From positions 18,984,975 to 19,048,974 of the forward strand of contig CM054183.1 of assembly GCA_028829895.1 (NCBI GenBank): DNA of 64,000 bases. The letters run 5' to 3'. Source of the stretch: Sinotaia quadrata. Taxonomy: Eukaryota > Mollusca > Gastropoda > Architaenioglossa > Viviparidae. Below the pieces are notes generated by a model. It was not told where the DNA came from and did not search any database. It worked only from the letters and a program-made list of their open reading frames with translations. Below are positions 1 through 30,003 of this stretch, one piece after another (within the stretch, counting starts at the first letter, position 1; the number at the start of each line of letters is the position of its first letter). The translations under genes were made by a program, and so were the position numbers.

Positions 1-213
1 TGTCCGTTCTACACAAGTAAAATTTTTGTCTGGGCGTACTTTTAATCTCACTCCAAACATAAATGTGGATAGGAATGTTTGTGCTATAATTATGGGCAAT
101 CTATTGTAGATGGTAGATAAACCATGTCTGTGGTACAGTTCATATCAGAAGAAGTGCACTTTTCAAATTGGAAGATATTTATATAAGTGAGTGATTTAGA
201 GTACGTATGCATT

Positions 214-221
214 TAGATAGA

Positions 222-263
<42 letters not shown>

Positions 264-344
264 TAGATAGATAGATAGATAGATAGATAGACAGACAGAT
301 ATAGATAGATAGATAGATAGATGGATGGATGGATGGATGCATGC

Positions 345-389
<45 letters not shown>

Positions 390-406
390 ATAGATAGACT
401 GACAGA
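214..406. repeat. (GATA)n microsatellite with GACA/GATG variants
   Basis: Tetranucleotide array of GATA with interspersed GACA and GATG blocks. Similar GATA/TATC arrays occur near 5.6 kb and 12.8 kb, both inside introns of the dCMP deaminase gene. Confidence 0.95.
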
Positions 407-1040
407 CTGATAGAGGGAATGAGGGATAATTGGAAATGGATAAATGGATGGATATGTATATATACTTCATGAATACATGAATGTGCACGCTTTCGTTGGC
501 TAGTTATGCTTTTGTATATGTGCACTATAATATGCAGGATTGACTCACATTACTAGCTTGTAGCCAATTAATTACCAACGACCGTACTGTTGATGCGTTA
601 CATATATATGACGATTTCGTTTTATTTATTTATTTTCTTGCAACACATCTCGACTAAAGCAGCATTTAAATGCAGCATGAAACCCAATTGCCGGTGAAAA
701 AACCTGCATACACTTACACGCGGTTCTATGCTGGAGTCTTTTGTGACACAACTGGAAATAAAACTGTATTAACACGTAGCTTCAAAACTTGCTGGAGTTT
801 AGTTGGCCTGCATAAACAGGTACACCTGCTGACGGAACTACACACATACAAACGTTTAAAGCAAGCATAATTTCAAGCAAACGTAATCATGCGTGAGAGA
901 AAACAAACCTCCATGCACTGAAGTTTGGAGGGGCTGCTCTTATCAGTGAGCTTGGCTACTTAGACTTCAGCTAGTTCAACAACAAAGATAACTTCACATT
1001 TTAAAAAAACTATGTCGCCTAAATTGTCGCGAGCACATGC

Positions 1041-1041
1041 G

Positions 1042-1090
<49 letters not shown>

Positions 1091-1120
1091 GCACGCACGC
1101 ACGCACGCACGCACACACAC
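1041..1120. repeat. (CA)n / (GCAC)n microsatellite
   Basis: CA dinucleotide run followed by GCAC tetranucleotides. Confidence 0.95.
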
Positions 1121-1304
1121 TCAGAAAAAAGAGCCTGACGCGTGGCACTGCACACTATGACTAGAACGAAATATAATGTTACCAATTATTTGCGATTAAT
1201 TTTTGTATTAGCATCTGGCGATATAAGGAAGAAAATATTTGACACGTTCATGCTCTGATAGTTATAACCTTGAAAGTATATGTGTGTACATTTAGTACAA
1301 ACTT

Positions 1305-2033
1305 GTGTGCCTGCAACTACTGGACAACTTTGTATGCATACAGATACCGAACAACTTTGATTGTAAGCATACAACTACTGGACAACTTTGATCGTATGCA
1401 TACAACTACTGGACAACTTTGTATGCTAAAAACTACTCGACAACTTTGATTGTATTCTTACGACTACTGGACAACTTTGTATGCTTAGAACTACTGGACA
1501 ACTTTGATTTTATGCTATACATGCAATATTGGACAACTTTGATTGCGTGAGTACAACCTACTACTGGATAGATTTTATTGTATGCTTACAACTACTGGAC
1601 AACTTTGTATGCTTAGAACTACTGGACAACTTTGATTTTATGCTATACATGCAATATTGGACAACTTTGATTGCGTGAGTACAACCTACTAATGGATAGA
1701 TTTTATTGTATGCTTACAACTACTGGACAACTTTTATTATGCTTACAACTACTGGACAGCTTCGATTGTATGCATACAACTACTGGACAACTTTGTATGC
1801 TTACAACTACAGGACAATTTTGTTTGCATACAACTACTGGACAACTTTTATTGTATACTTACGATAACTGGACAACTTTTATTGTTTGCTTACAACTACT
1901 GGACAGCTTTCATTGTATGCATACAACTACTGGACAGTTTTCATTGTATGCATACAACTATGGACAACTTTTATTGTATGCTTAAAGCTACTGGACAACT
2001 TTGTATGCATACAACTACTGGACAATTTTCACA
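1305..2033. repeat. Minisatellite, about 28-30 bp unit
   Basis: Repeated, diverged unit with the core ACAACTACTGGACAACTTTG followed by TATGCTTA or TATGCATA, over 20 copies. Some blocks are themselves duplicated, for example 1485-1590 and 1613-1710. The open frame on the plus strand at 1671-1985 follows the repeat and is not supported as a gene. Confidence 0.9.
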
Positions 2034-2511
2034 TCTAAGCGGAAAAAATTAGAAAGTCAGCCCAAGTAAGTATTGTTTGTTTCTGTGTTTGTTGTTTGGT
2101 AACTCTTTTTCATGAGGTTTGGAATTTGATGTTTGTTCACTTGTTTTCGCCTCAGCGATGAGCAGTCTTTTAAAAAGATTAAATGATGCGTTTATTAAAC
2201 GTTGGATGTAAACTTTGAGATAGGTAGGCTTGAAGAAACAAAACTTAAAAGAGTAATACCAATAATATTTTATAAGATTTTTTTCCTGTAATCTAACAAC
2301 ATTCACTGTAAAGTTGTCTCCAGTCTTGTCTGCAGACGATCAAAACGACACAAACATAAACGCGCCTGCAAAGTGCATCAGTCACAAAGCGTTCGAGATC
2401 CACAAGGCCCATAACTCCTACTAAGCCGCAAGGAGGCGCTAACTCGTGCGCAATGTGGATTTATCAATAAGAGATCGGTCGCTCGAAACCGATTTACTCT
2501 GACGGAAGCTA

Positions 2512-2558
2512 ATGGAAGGGTCATCGAGATCTGGCAGCTTGGGAAAACAAAACCAACG
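2512..2558 (+). CDS. Possible first coding exon of the dCMP deaminase gene
   Basis: An ATG followed by 15 codons (MEGSSRSGSLGKQNQ) ends in phase 2 before a GT. This is the phase required by the next exon at 4209, whose first base is the third base of a codon. The area is richer in CpG than its surroundings. The donor (ACG then GTACTT) is weak and the residues have no diagnostic similarity, since the N-terminus of dCMP deaminases varies. An alternative is translation from the in-frame ATG at 4195, which would require the apparent acceptor at 4207-4208 to be unused. Confidence 0.3.
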
Positions 2559-4208
2559 GTACTTGCCAGTTTGACATGTACTTGAATGTGTAAGAATAAG
2601 CATGTGTATAGGCCTCTGTGTGTATGTATTTTGTCAATAGGTGCGTGTGAGAATGTCATTGAGAGAGGATTTGCTAACCTAAAGCTGTTTTCCTATTTAA
2701 TCCTGGTCACGTTCTCATTTTGAAAAAATGTTTCTTTATTAGCAACACATGCAAAATCTATAAATAATCTCCGCTTATAAATACTGCTTCATACTCTCTC
2801 TCTCTCTCGCGTGCAAATAGTTTCATTATTTATTTGTTTTCCTTTTAATCTTCGCAGGTTACAGCACACAATACGGTTGCAGAATATGCCGCAACAATGC
2901 AATGAATTATAGCAGAACACAGATTAATCTAGGTCATGTCACCAGACACTTTCTGTTATCGCTTAGTGTGCGTGCTACATTACACGCTGTCGCCATTTTT
3001 TTAAACAGATGTTTCAACTAAATGACGTCTAAGATTTTAATTCCTGTTTCGCCTTTAAAACAATGTGTTTGTGATGTCAAACTAGTCTCTTTAAGCAAGC
3101 CATATTTTCGTACAATTTCACTTACATTACTTGGAAATGGTAGGCTGACTATAATCTTGTTTTCAGTACTATTCTGTTGGTGTATTTTTTTGTGGGCTCT
3201 AACTATTTTTAGAAAGAGACATTTTGAGACTGAGAACTACTAGCAACGTGAGTGTTCTTAAGCTGTAGTTTTCTTTCTTTTATCTCATGTTTTACACTTG
3301 ACTGGCAAACAGATTGGAATTAATTATGACGTAATAATTGAGGTCTGCCAGCTCGCACAGCACGTTCTGCCACATAAAAGACAAATTAGATATTATGCTG
3401 CAAATTTACGTTAGATGTAATAATATCATACACTATCTTAAACAATCAGGTAAAATATTTTTTTTAAAATTAATGAATTAATTAATGTTTCATAGACTGT
3501 AATAAAAGAACACATAACCTCGCAAGATTTCGTCATCACAGGTCGGTGGGACATCACGTGATCATCTTCTGTCTGTTATTTACTGATCACTAATCATTAC
3601 TAAAAATGCATATATAGTTCACAGTGCCTGTAATATAAAGTTCAATCCGCCAATTATGCAGTGGTACTATCGGTAGAACACATATCCGCGATCCTGCCTG
3701 TTTTCATAGTTACCACAGTGTATTGTATGGGACATCGTTCCTGTCCCATAGGGGCTCTGAACTAGATCGATTCGGGTAAGGCATGCAAGATCTAGAAACT
3801 TTCAATACCCTTCATTGAAAGAGGACATCTGCAGCAATATGATGGGTCTGTTTGTCTTATTGTTAATATTAATTAATATAAGTGTCAGGATCAAAGATGC
3901 TCCCTAGGCGAAGAATTGCGATTTATAGTCACATTATACAATGTCAGTTAAAGTGTTAACCATACCTCCATCTAGTGAGTACACAATAAGAACTTTATAA
4001 AAGTAGAAAATGCTTTCTGTATTGTTCATAAGACAGATTCCATATGTCATAGTGTTCATATTATTTCCAGATTAAATACAGCGCGCAAAATGATTATTTC
4101 TTACTTTAATTCTATAGTGAGTGTTATCTAAATGTCAACTGTTCTCCTTATACGAAATTATATTAATTGAAACTCGAACTGCATTTTTATTTCAATGTGT
4201 AAATGCAG

Positions 4209-16576
<12,368 letters not shown>

Positions 16577-17514
16577 TCAAAAGATCACGTGACAACCTTC
16601 AGCAACATTGCCGTTCGGAAAATATATTATATAATGAAAACTACCTAAACTAATAATACACATATACCTGCAAAACTTTCATATTTAAGCATAAGAATGT
16701 TTAAATGCATTGGATTTTGTTTCTTTGAAAGTTTAAAGAGACATTACTCATTCGCTTTGTTGTCGTACCTTTAATTTCAATTCAATTCCAGACTTACATA
16801 TAGGTAATCCTTGAATGTTTGTGTTTAATCCTAGAGAAATCGCTAACCAATGACAAATATAAATGTATTTATGTGATTATAAATTTGACATTTCTCTGTA
16901 TACTGCACTTACATGTCCGCACACTCCTGAATTTTTTTGCTTACCTTGCTTACGCTCTGCAGAATTACAGAATAGTTCAGATTCCATCCAAAATAATCAT
17001 CTTCTCACTAGTGTTTACAAATGTCACTAACCATTTTACATGGAGGGTTTTCAAAAAGAAACACAAGCGATGGACAATGCAGATTTATTAGTAAATTACA
17101 AAAATTGTTGAATATTTTAGCTAACATTCTGTGCACATAACTGTCTTCTGTGAATCGTAAACATACATATAATATTTTATACAACCATAAGAATCAATAT
17201 AAATGACAGGATTCTTCAAAATTATGTTTAAAGCACCTTTGTTTCCCTTCTCGTTTTAATATTCGTCTTTCACATTTTAATGCCCCTATTCTAAGTCATG
17301 AGTAATCAAGTCTAGTCAGGTTCCTTAAAAGAAACTCGGAAATTTACTTCCTTATCTTAATCAAACAGAATATGCATATCTAAATTTGTTTGCTGTTATT
17401 ATTATTATTTGTTTTAGCTGTTTGGTTTTCTTTTTCATTATTTTAATGCTAATCATTTTGTTTGCGTAACTTTTCCTTTATTGATCGTGTCAGTTTTGTG
17501 CAATTTACACATGT

Positions 17515-17648
17515 TCATTCGTTATACCCTTTCATGATGTATTTTATTGGACGAGGAAAGTACCCATCCATCAGGTTGTTAACGTTCATTCATTATACCC
17601 TTTCATGATGTATTTTATTGGACGAAAGTACACATCCATCAGGTATTG
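17515..17648. repeat. Two direct copies of about 68 bp
   Basis: Both contain TATACCCTTTCATGATGTAT and TTATTGGACGA plus CATCCATCAGG. Confidence 0.9.
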
Positions 17649-17717
17649 CGATCCGGTTGTTAAGGTAACCTTTGCTTTAGCTTTTATATTTCAAAATATA
17701 TTCTATTTGTTCATATT

Positions 17718-18128
17718 CATTATTACAGAAATTAGTTCTTACAGAACCACTAACTAGCATGTGTAAATTAGTTCTTACAGAAACACTAACTAGCATAATG
17801 TGTAAATTAGTTCTTACAGAAACACTAACTAGCATAATGTGTAAATTAGTTCTTACAGAAACACTAACTAGCATAATGTGTAAATTAGTTCTTACAGAAG
17901 CACTATCTAGCATAATGTGTAAATTAGTTCTTACAGAAGCACTAACTAGCATAATGTGTAAATTAGTTCTTACAGAAGCACTAACTAGCATAATGTGTAA
18001 ATTAGTTCTTACAGATGCACTATCTAGCATAATGTGTAAATTAATTCTTACAGATGCACTATCTAGCATAATGTGTAAATTAGTTCTTACAGAAGCACTA
18101 ACCAACATGTGTACATTAGTTCTTTGTA
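17718..18128. repeat. 39-bp minisatellite, about 10 copies
   Basis: Unit ATGTGTAAATTAGTTCTTAC plus AGAARCACTAACTAGCATA. Because 39 is a multiple of 3, both strands stay open and give 13-residue peptide repeats. This is a product of the period. Confidence 0.95.
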
Positions 18129-18388
18129 TGTGTGCAGTAAGTAGTGTGTTCACGAAGAGAAAGATACAAGCGATTTGAGCAGAGTATGCCATTAAAATAC
18201 AGCCCCCTCTTTTACTACACATGCTATTATGGTCAGACAAATCGACAAAATATCGATAATTATAATTAGGTTAGATGCATGAGTAAACTATTTTCATCCA
18301 TAAAGGCATTAAAATACTATTGTCATTCATTTTGATACATATACTACAGTTATACCCTAATAATTGCATTTATCAACACTCTTTACTC

Positions 18389-18452
18389 TGTGTGTGTGTA
18401 TGTGTATGGTTGTGTGTGTGTGTGTGTATGTGTTTGTGTGTGTGTGTGTGTG
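18389..18452. repeat. (GT)n microsatellite
   Basis: Imperfect GT run. Confidence 0.95.
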
Positions 18453-18727
18453 GTTACCAATGCTATATATTTTTATTATGCATAGTAATATATAATTATG
18501 TCATAATACCACTGTTGTTTATATATGTATATAGTTTATTTATATTATGTTGTTGGTGTCACTGAATAAAAACAAACTGCTCTGTTTATTGACTAATTTG
18601 GTATGCGTTATTGTTTATCTGACAACAAAATTCTTTTCATTTTTAAACCATTCGTCATTAGATGTTTTCCCTATTGTGTTGTGCTGTACGTTCAATGCGA
18701 TGCAGTCTCCCGCACATACCAAAGTCT

Positions 18728-18728
<1 letters not shown>

Positions 18729-18811
<83 letters not shown>
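18729..18811. repeat. (CA)n microsatellite
   Basis: About 41 uninterrupted CA units; open frames here read poly-His-Thr and are not genes. Confidence 0.97.
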
Positions 18812-18814
<3 letters not shown>

Positions 18815-19276
18815 TTCTTATCCTTCCATTTCTTGGGTGTCTCATCTTCTCATTGCACTGATGATGGTGGCACTAATCTGTATGTGGACTTATAGTGAAG
18901 ACTTCTGTTCAGTGATTTATAACCAGATAAATTATCAATAAAGAAATGGAAACACTGTCAACAATTACAAATTTGCAAAACGTATACTAAAGAGGTTCCT
19001 GGACGCCATGTCAGTGCATGGTATCATACTTGACCATGTGGTAGCCATAATTGTCGAGAAGACAAGACACCCAACGGCAAGAGTTGGGTGGGCTCTTTGC
19101 ATCCATTCCAAACAGACATATTGAAATAGTTTTTACCTTTTGCAATTAACATGTGACGTGTGTTTATCTCTTTGAAACATGCTTTATTTGGCTTTTCTTG
19201 TCTCTCCTGATTACTGTTGTGTTATCATTTTGTTTGCAGTTCTAGAGAACGAAATCAACTGCAGCAATTCGTGTAG

Positions 19277-19312
<36 letters not shown>

Positions 19313-19314
19313 GC

Positions 19315-19354
<40 letters not shown>

Positions 19355-19364
19355 GTGTGTGCGT
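19277..19364. repeat. (GT)n microsatellite
   Basis: GT run with GC interruptions. Confidence 0.95.
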
Positions 19365-20979
19365 TGTATAGCTATCCAGCACATTTAGTACGTGCTTGAA
19401 ATGTTAGTATTGCACTGATTAACACTGGTATCCTTATACCATTACTATAATAAATGTTAAGAGCTTAAATGTCGATATATAATGGCCAATATTATTAGTT
19501 TTTTTGACCCTGTCAGCTGAGCTCTGTTCGACATTATTAATTTAAAAACTAGAAGACCCTGTCAGCTGTTTTGTAAAGAATTCAGTCAATCACATAAATG
19601 GCATAATTCATTGATGCTTTACAATTTACAAAACAAAGTGCATGACTTTTTATTATTGTGAATATTTCAAGAATACAGAAACATATTTAAATTAGCATCC
19701 ATACTAGTGATATGATCGTATTTGTTGCATTACTTTATATTTTAGTTATTACTGATTAAACATTAGTAAGATCAGTTTGTTCACATTTTTTATTATTATG
19801 CAATTATTCTATACCTCCCACATAAAATGAAAAAATGAGAATAATACTGACTTTTATTGAACCCAGCTGAGTCCATTTTATCACGATTTAACATTTACTA
19901 TTTGAAAAATGTGGACATTTTCTGATTTCATTCCTTTAATATGTGTTACATATGTAAAATTATATTTAAAACGTATCAAAACTTATATATTTATTTAATT
20001 TCTCCCCACCCTGGATTATAGTGAAGAGCCTCTCTGTAAATCATAAATGGATTTTTGTCAGACTGCAGCCATGAATGTTCTCGATGCAATACTGATTGAA
20101 ATGTATAACTTTACACTGATTATAATCATAACTATAGTGTATGTACAGTTGCATACATTGGTAAAATAGTTATTATTCCAATGTATGCAAATGCACATAA
20201 ATTATATATTTTTATTTCAAGCTTTTCACTTGTGGAATTGTAAATGTACAAATATTTTTGGAAAAGTTGAAAGAAAAAAACTTTATTCAGAACTTTATAT
20301 AAAATAATATATATATATCAAAATATTTAGTACTTCCGGGTGAGCTAAAGACAAGAAATTCTATCCAACTTTACGGAAACTAATGAAATAATATCCATGG
20401 AGGAATATGCTGACATAGTGTGGACTTTAATAATTTGCCATTAATGATCTTGTTAATAATTTTGAAGATTTGTATAGGCATGCATCAAAACAATATAATA
20501 TTCATTATTATTCATATTTTCAGATCAAGTTTAAAATGCTATATTTTTCCTAGTCTCATCTCCATTGATCTCCATTGTTGTCTTACTTAATTCTCTGCAT
20601 ATACTTGTTGCCGAAGTCATTCATGATCACGTTTTAAATAAACAAAGACATCATAAGGAATTTGATCTATGAGAGAATTGGTGAGTCTTTGCTCGTATTA
20701 ATATTGTACTTAACCAGTGTATAACTGCAATGGAGTTAGCATCGTGTTAACTTTCATGTCGATGGAGAGTCAGTTTTGCAGAGAACTGAAGATTGACAAA
20801 CGAGGAACAGTTTGAAATGTCCCGGTAGGCTATGCTATCTCTTGACCTCAATCGATCACCTCTAGACAAATGTAATATTAATGACCTATATATTCTACAT
20901 GCTTTTCCCTTCTTCTGTCACGTACTGGACGTACCATGCAGGGTATCTTTACTATATTATTATACGTCCATGGTTACAG

Positions 20980-24942
<3,963 letters not shown>

Positions 24943-25348
24943 TTTAATACGTCCGCGACCTTTCTAACAAGTCAGTAATCTACCGGTATTTATGGCGCGA
25001 CGCAGCATTGCATCACCTGGTCGCAATCGCCAACCTAAAGAAATGTATAACAATAATTGAAATTAATAAATGAATAAAGATAAAACTTTAGCTATTAAAA
25101 CAGGCATAATTTGCCCATGACTTCATGACATACATCAAAAGAATAAAGTAAGGTGACCTGACGTCAGCTATTGCAGGCTTTTAAAAAGTCTATATAGTGC
25201 CACATTCAAACACCTGTTCTATTCAGTCGCAATTCCTTTGAACGTGATAATAGATCAGAATGATAAAGCAAAACATTTCAAGCGCGTAGTTTTGTCGCAT
25301 TAATCTCTGATACAAACTGAATAATGCCTACAGAAAAATAGTCTAACG

Positions 25349-25350
<2 letters not shown>

Positions 25351-25386
<36 letters not shown>
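25351..25386. repeat. (CA)n microsatellite left of the transposon-like element
   Basis: CA run that resumes on the same strand on the far side of the element, at 31390. Confidence 0.95.
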
Positions 25387-25388
<2 letters not shown>

Positions 25389-25413
25389 TGTATTCCGGCC
25401 TCTATGGGTTCAT
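25387..25413. repeat. Left terminal inverted repeat
   Basis: Blocks CGTGTA and CTATGGGTTCAT match the inverse of 31363-31389. Confidence 0.65.
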
Positions 25414-25608
25414 GGTCTGCACATAGCAAAATGGGAACCCCTATTTGCCGCGCTTTTGTCAACAGCAAATAGGTTTCCCGCTAGCTACTGGTACTAGACG
25501 ATCATTTTGCGCACATATGCCTCATGATAACTAAAAAAATGTGTGTGCCAGGCAAGATCAAAACAATGGGTTTATTTGCAGACTGTGGGTTCATCTAAAT
25601 TTAGTAGC

Positions 25609-25652
25609 ACCCATTTTTACACACACACACAGGTGTGTAAAAATAAATGGGT
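25609..25652. repeat. Subterminal palindrome around a CA run
   Basis: ACCCATTTTTACACAC is followed by GTGTGTAAAAATAAATGGGT, a near-perfect hairpin close to the left end of the element. Confidence 0.75.
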
Positions 25653-28384
25653 TTATTTCTTTATCATTTGATTTATTGTATAAGTAATTATATTTTCAAT
25701 TAAAATAATATAATTTTTATAGTTTTTATTTTTTAATTATTAAGTATATTGGCCACTTACCATTATTATATGATATTATTATTATTTTATATTATATTGA
25801 TAGTAATATGAGTTGTGAACTTGTATCTCTCAATATTTTGTTTCAACACTATTTAAGACATATTTTAATACATTATTTTTAATTTAGTATTTTAGTGTCT
25901 TCTACCCTCTGAAGATAAAATGTTTATCTGTGGTTTGGGGGTTGAAAAAAAATAACATGTACATGCTGTAAAAAAGTAACCTTGGGTATTGGATTATTGG
26001 TATGTGGGAGTGGCCCTAACATTTTGTGTAGTTAGTTATCATTTAAATCCAATATTTTTAAGTAAGAAACTGGCAGTATTTTAGATCCAGCTATTAGAAA
26101 TTATTTCTATCTTTATTATTGTAGTATGCATTCAGTCTAAAAATGAATCATACATTCCCTTATTCTTTTAAACTATTACTAGAGATGTTTTTCTCATTCA
26201 CAAATCCAGTTAAGATCAACAATGAGAACAAATTTATTCTTCACAAAATAATGTAACAATTCAGGTTTTGAATTAATTATTTATTTACTAAAAAATAAAA
26301 CAATGCAAGAAACAACATCAAAATAAACTTTCAGGATATACACTATTTATTTAATAACAGTACAAACTGAATTTTTTTTTTAGCTATGCTCTTTTTCAAG
26401 TAAAAATAAAACAAAAAATAAACATAGATACAAAAATCAAGGTACAAATTCAGCATGCGCTCTCATAAGTAAAAAAGAAAGCTACTCTGATTAAGAAAAT
26501 ATATAAATGGCAGCATAAGGGTACGGTTTTACACTGGCGAATGGTATAATCTTAAAAGTTCAAGATAGCTGGCCCGGTGTTAGTATATTATGACTTTGTA
26601 GCCCTGAGATCACTAGTTTTGTATTGAAGGGCTTAAAACATCACAACATAAGATATTCAGTTTGAAGCTCTTAACTGCCATAGTTTATAATTATTGAGAC
26701 TGATATTAATCATACCTTGTCACCAATATCTACTGACAGTAAAAAAATTAAGAAAGAAAACAATAGCAATTTTATATATGTATGGTTATATATGTTTACC
26801 TGCAAAACAAGACATAAAATTAGCAAAACAATACATAAAATTATACATTCTTACTTATTAAAATTATTATTAATAAACTTTAAAATACCCCCCAAAAACT
26901 TATGATTAAATCAAATAAAAAAAAATAAATTTCTCCTATTAAAACTTATGAATATTTAAAAATATTTTTTCTTAAATTGCACATAAAGTCCAAGTGAGAA
27001 ACATAAAAAAGTGATTATAAGAAATACATCTACCAATATATTGATATAATAAAATAAAATAAAATAAATTTGAGGAAATAATATAACAGAAATTATTATT
27101 TTTTAATCAACAAAGTATGAATATAACAGCATCTATTATATTAATTGATATGATAAATAACAAAATTTTCACTGTTCTCAGCAGAACATTTTTCTTGCTT
27201 GTGTATTGTGTTAAACTTTAATACAAACAAAAAGAACAAACATTAAATCAAATAATACTCAAATATTGTAATTGCTTACAAAAACAATGAAACTGTAAAT
27301 CTGACAATTAATAAAGAAAATATGAATCATTGCTGATCTAGGTAGCACAATATTTGACTTGGTAAATAAGAATATTTACCAGTTTAAGCTGAAATACTAT
27401 TTTCATGATGAAAATTATTTTATTTTAAATTAACTAAGTAAAAAATACAATAAACCAATACTTGACACTGAAGAAAAGATAATTGACTTATTATTTTACA
27501 TATTAATTTATAAATATTTTCTGTCCCAAGCAGAAATATTACTTTGCATAAAACACATGCACTAATTTGACATAAATTTCATTAAAAATTAAAAGAATAT
27601 CTGCTTTTTTATCTGCACTAAGAGGTAGAAAGAAAAAATGTAAAAAGTAACAGTATATTAAACAAGTAATATTCACTGATCTAAGCAAAACTATTATTTA
27701 GCATGATCATAACTGCATTATGCTAACAAAGAAATAACCACATTAAGTAAAATAGAAAGAATTGTCACACTGCTAAGTTCTATGGAATTATATTTGAGCT
27801 GCGAGGAATAAAAAGAAATCACTCCTCAACCTCTTGGACCTGAGTAGTCCTGTGATTGTTAGAATTAACTTACAAAGTAGAATTATGTTTATATAACAGC
27901 AAGTCCCATATGCATGCACTTGACTTTTCAGCACACAAAGCTGGAAATACTGTGTTATGGCTGTACTATCAGCATCACAAGAATCTGGCACAATTTCATT
28001 TTCTGTAGAAACTGATGAAGCATCACTTTCACTTGCTTCACTGGGTACAAATGATGGATCACTCTGGAACAAGTCCTCGCTGTCTGTACAAATTGTCAAA
28101 ACATCACTTTTACTTGTTTCACTGGGTACATATGTGCATCACTCTGGAACAAGTCCTCACTGTCTGTACAAAGTGTTGAAGTGTCACTTTTACTTGTTTT
28201 ACTGTGTACATATGTTGGATCACTCTGGAACAAGTCCTCGATGTCGCTTGAGTCTTTGAATCTTTGATGGGTTGACATTTGTAGCCAACATTTCCTGAAA
28301 CATAATTATCAATCCACCGCTATCATGAAAAGATAATAATAATAATAATAATAATATAAGAAATAAATACATAATTTCAAAATT

Positions 28385-29045
28385 AAATATAAAATTATTA
28401 AAGATTACATACAATTTCTGTCTTTTTTAAATTTATTTTTGTTTCCTTTTTTTTTTTTTTTTTTTAGCATAATGCTACAAGGTATAAAATCTCAACTGAC
28501 AGTTTTATTGCACCATGATATAATTATAAAATCTCAAAACTTGTATTTGTACTATAGTTAATCACACCCATTTTCTTATTAATTGCACAATGTGCATATG
28601 CATCTACATGTTTATTTTTAAGTATGCAAGTGGCTTTGACATTGGTGACCTGTGCATTTATCTGTGCACTGCAGCACCTAGCATAGAGTGAAGTTGTAAC
28701 AGTTTGATCAACCTGATAGCTAATGTTAAAACTTTGGTTAAAATAAATCCCCTCTTTTCAATCTGCTCTTAAGACTATAAGCTTGCACACTAAACTATTT
28801 ATAGTACAATATATGAAGTGTAAACACATACTACATGTATTTACATCTTTATTGTGAATTTGTGAATTTGTGATAACATTTTAAATATTGTTTAAAACTT
28901 TACCTATGTTTAATTATAAAATACAAGTATTTACTTTTAGACATGACTGATTGGTAGTAATTAACAAAATTATCACAACACATTTGAAGCTAAAAATTTA
29001 CTTCCATTTTGCCAACAACAGAATACATTTAATCTTGAGCAACAG
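28385..29045. repeat. Direct duplication inside the element, copy 1
   Basis: Begins AAAGATTACATACAATTTCT and ends near ATTTAATCTTGAGCAA. Roughly 85-90% alike by eye to the copy at 29368-30003, with indels. Confidence 0.9.
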
Positions 29046-29367
29046 TATATGTTGAGAATGAACTGAAGATTTTATTGTGACATAATAATAATCATGCACT
29101 CGCCCAGTCCTTTTCTGAAGAAGAATTGTGAATGTATCCACTGTTGCATTGTACTATTTATATAAGTACATTTCCTTCAATAGGTTAATTATAGAATATG
29201 AAATTACTTCAGTAGGGACTTGGCTAGTCCATGATTATGCTTTCATTATTAATTTACTGTTTTAATTATTCACACAAGTTTATTTTTTCTTAGTCGTTTG
29301 GATTAGATTTAGAACATGCAACACTATTAACTTTAGACAGAAATCAGTGAAATGCACCATATCAGAA

Positions 29368-30003
29368 ATAAATATAAGCATACTAAAGATTACATACAAT
29401 TTCTTTCTTTTTTAAAATGTATTTTTGTTTTCTTTTTGTTTTTTTTATTTTAGCATAATGCTACAAGGTATAAAATCTCAAATGACAGTTTTATTGCACC
29501 ATGATATAATTATAAAATCTCAAAACTTTTATTTATACTATAGATAATCACAACCATTTCCTTATTAATTGCACAATGTGCATATGCATTTACATGTATA
29601 TTTTTAAGTATGCAAGTGGCATTGACATTGATGACCTATGCATTTAATCTCCACTGCAGGACCTAGCATAGAGTGAAGTTGTAGCAGTTTGATCAATGTT
29701 AAAACTTTGGTTAAAATAAATCCCCTCTTTTCAATCTGCACTTCAGACTATAAGTTGGCACACTAAAATGTTTACAGTACAATATGTGAACTGTAAACAC
29801 ATACTAATTACATCTTTATTCTTAATTTGAGATAACATTTTAAATATGTTTTTAAAACTTTACCTATGTTTAATTATAAAACACAAGTATTTACTTTTAA
29901 ACATGACTGTTTAGTAGTAATTAACAAAATTATCACAACACATTTTAAGTTAAAAAAATTACTTTCATATTGCCAACAGAATAAATTTAATCTTGAGCAA
30001 AAA
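29368..30003. repeat. Direct duplication inside the element, copy 2
   Basis: Same order of landmarks as copy 1: GCATAATGCTACAAGGTATA, GTGCATATGCATYTACATGT, AAATCCCCTCTTTTCAATCT, CATGACTG. Confidence 0.9.

Larger units (their letters stand above)
1..2450. other. Intergenic flank with simple repeats
   Basis: No convincing coding exon is visible on either strand. The stretch holds a GATA microsatellite, a CA/GCAC microsatellite and a long minisatellite (annotated separately). Short open frames inside these repeats are products of the repeat period. Confidence 0.6.
16577..20979. other. Intergenic region between convergent deaminase genes
   Basis: About 4.4 kb separating the 3' ends of the dCMP deaminase and CDA genes. 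Contains minisatellites and CA/GT microsatellites, AT-rich sequence and no supported coding exon. Confidence 0.6.

Noticed and set aside
670..870. 66-codon plus-strand frame as first exon of the dCMP deaminase gene
   Set aside because: No suitable phase-2 donor and no similarity; the candidate at 2512 fits phase better.
17677..18240. Long open frames on both strands (13-residue peptide repeats)
   Set aside because: They follow a 39-bp tandem repeat whose length is a multiple of three. Openness on both strands and no non-repeat domain show a repeat artefact.
18603..18941. Plus-strand frames reading poly-His-Thr
   Set aside because: Translation of a CA microsatellite.
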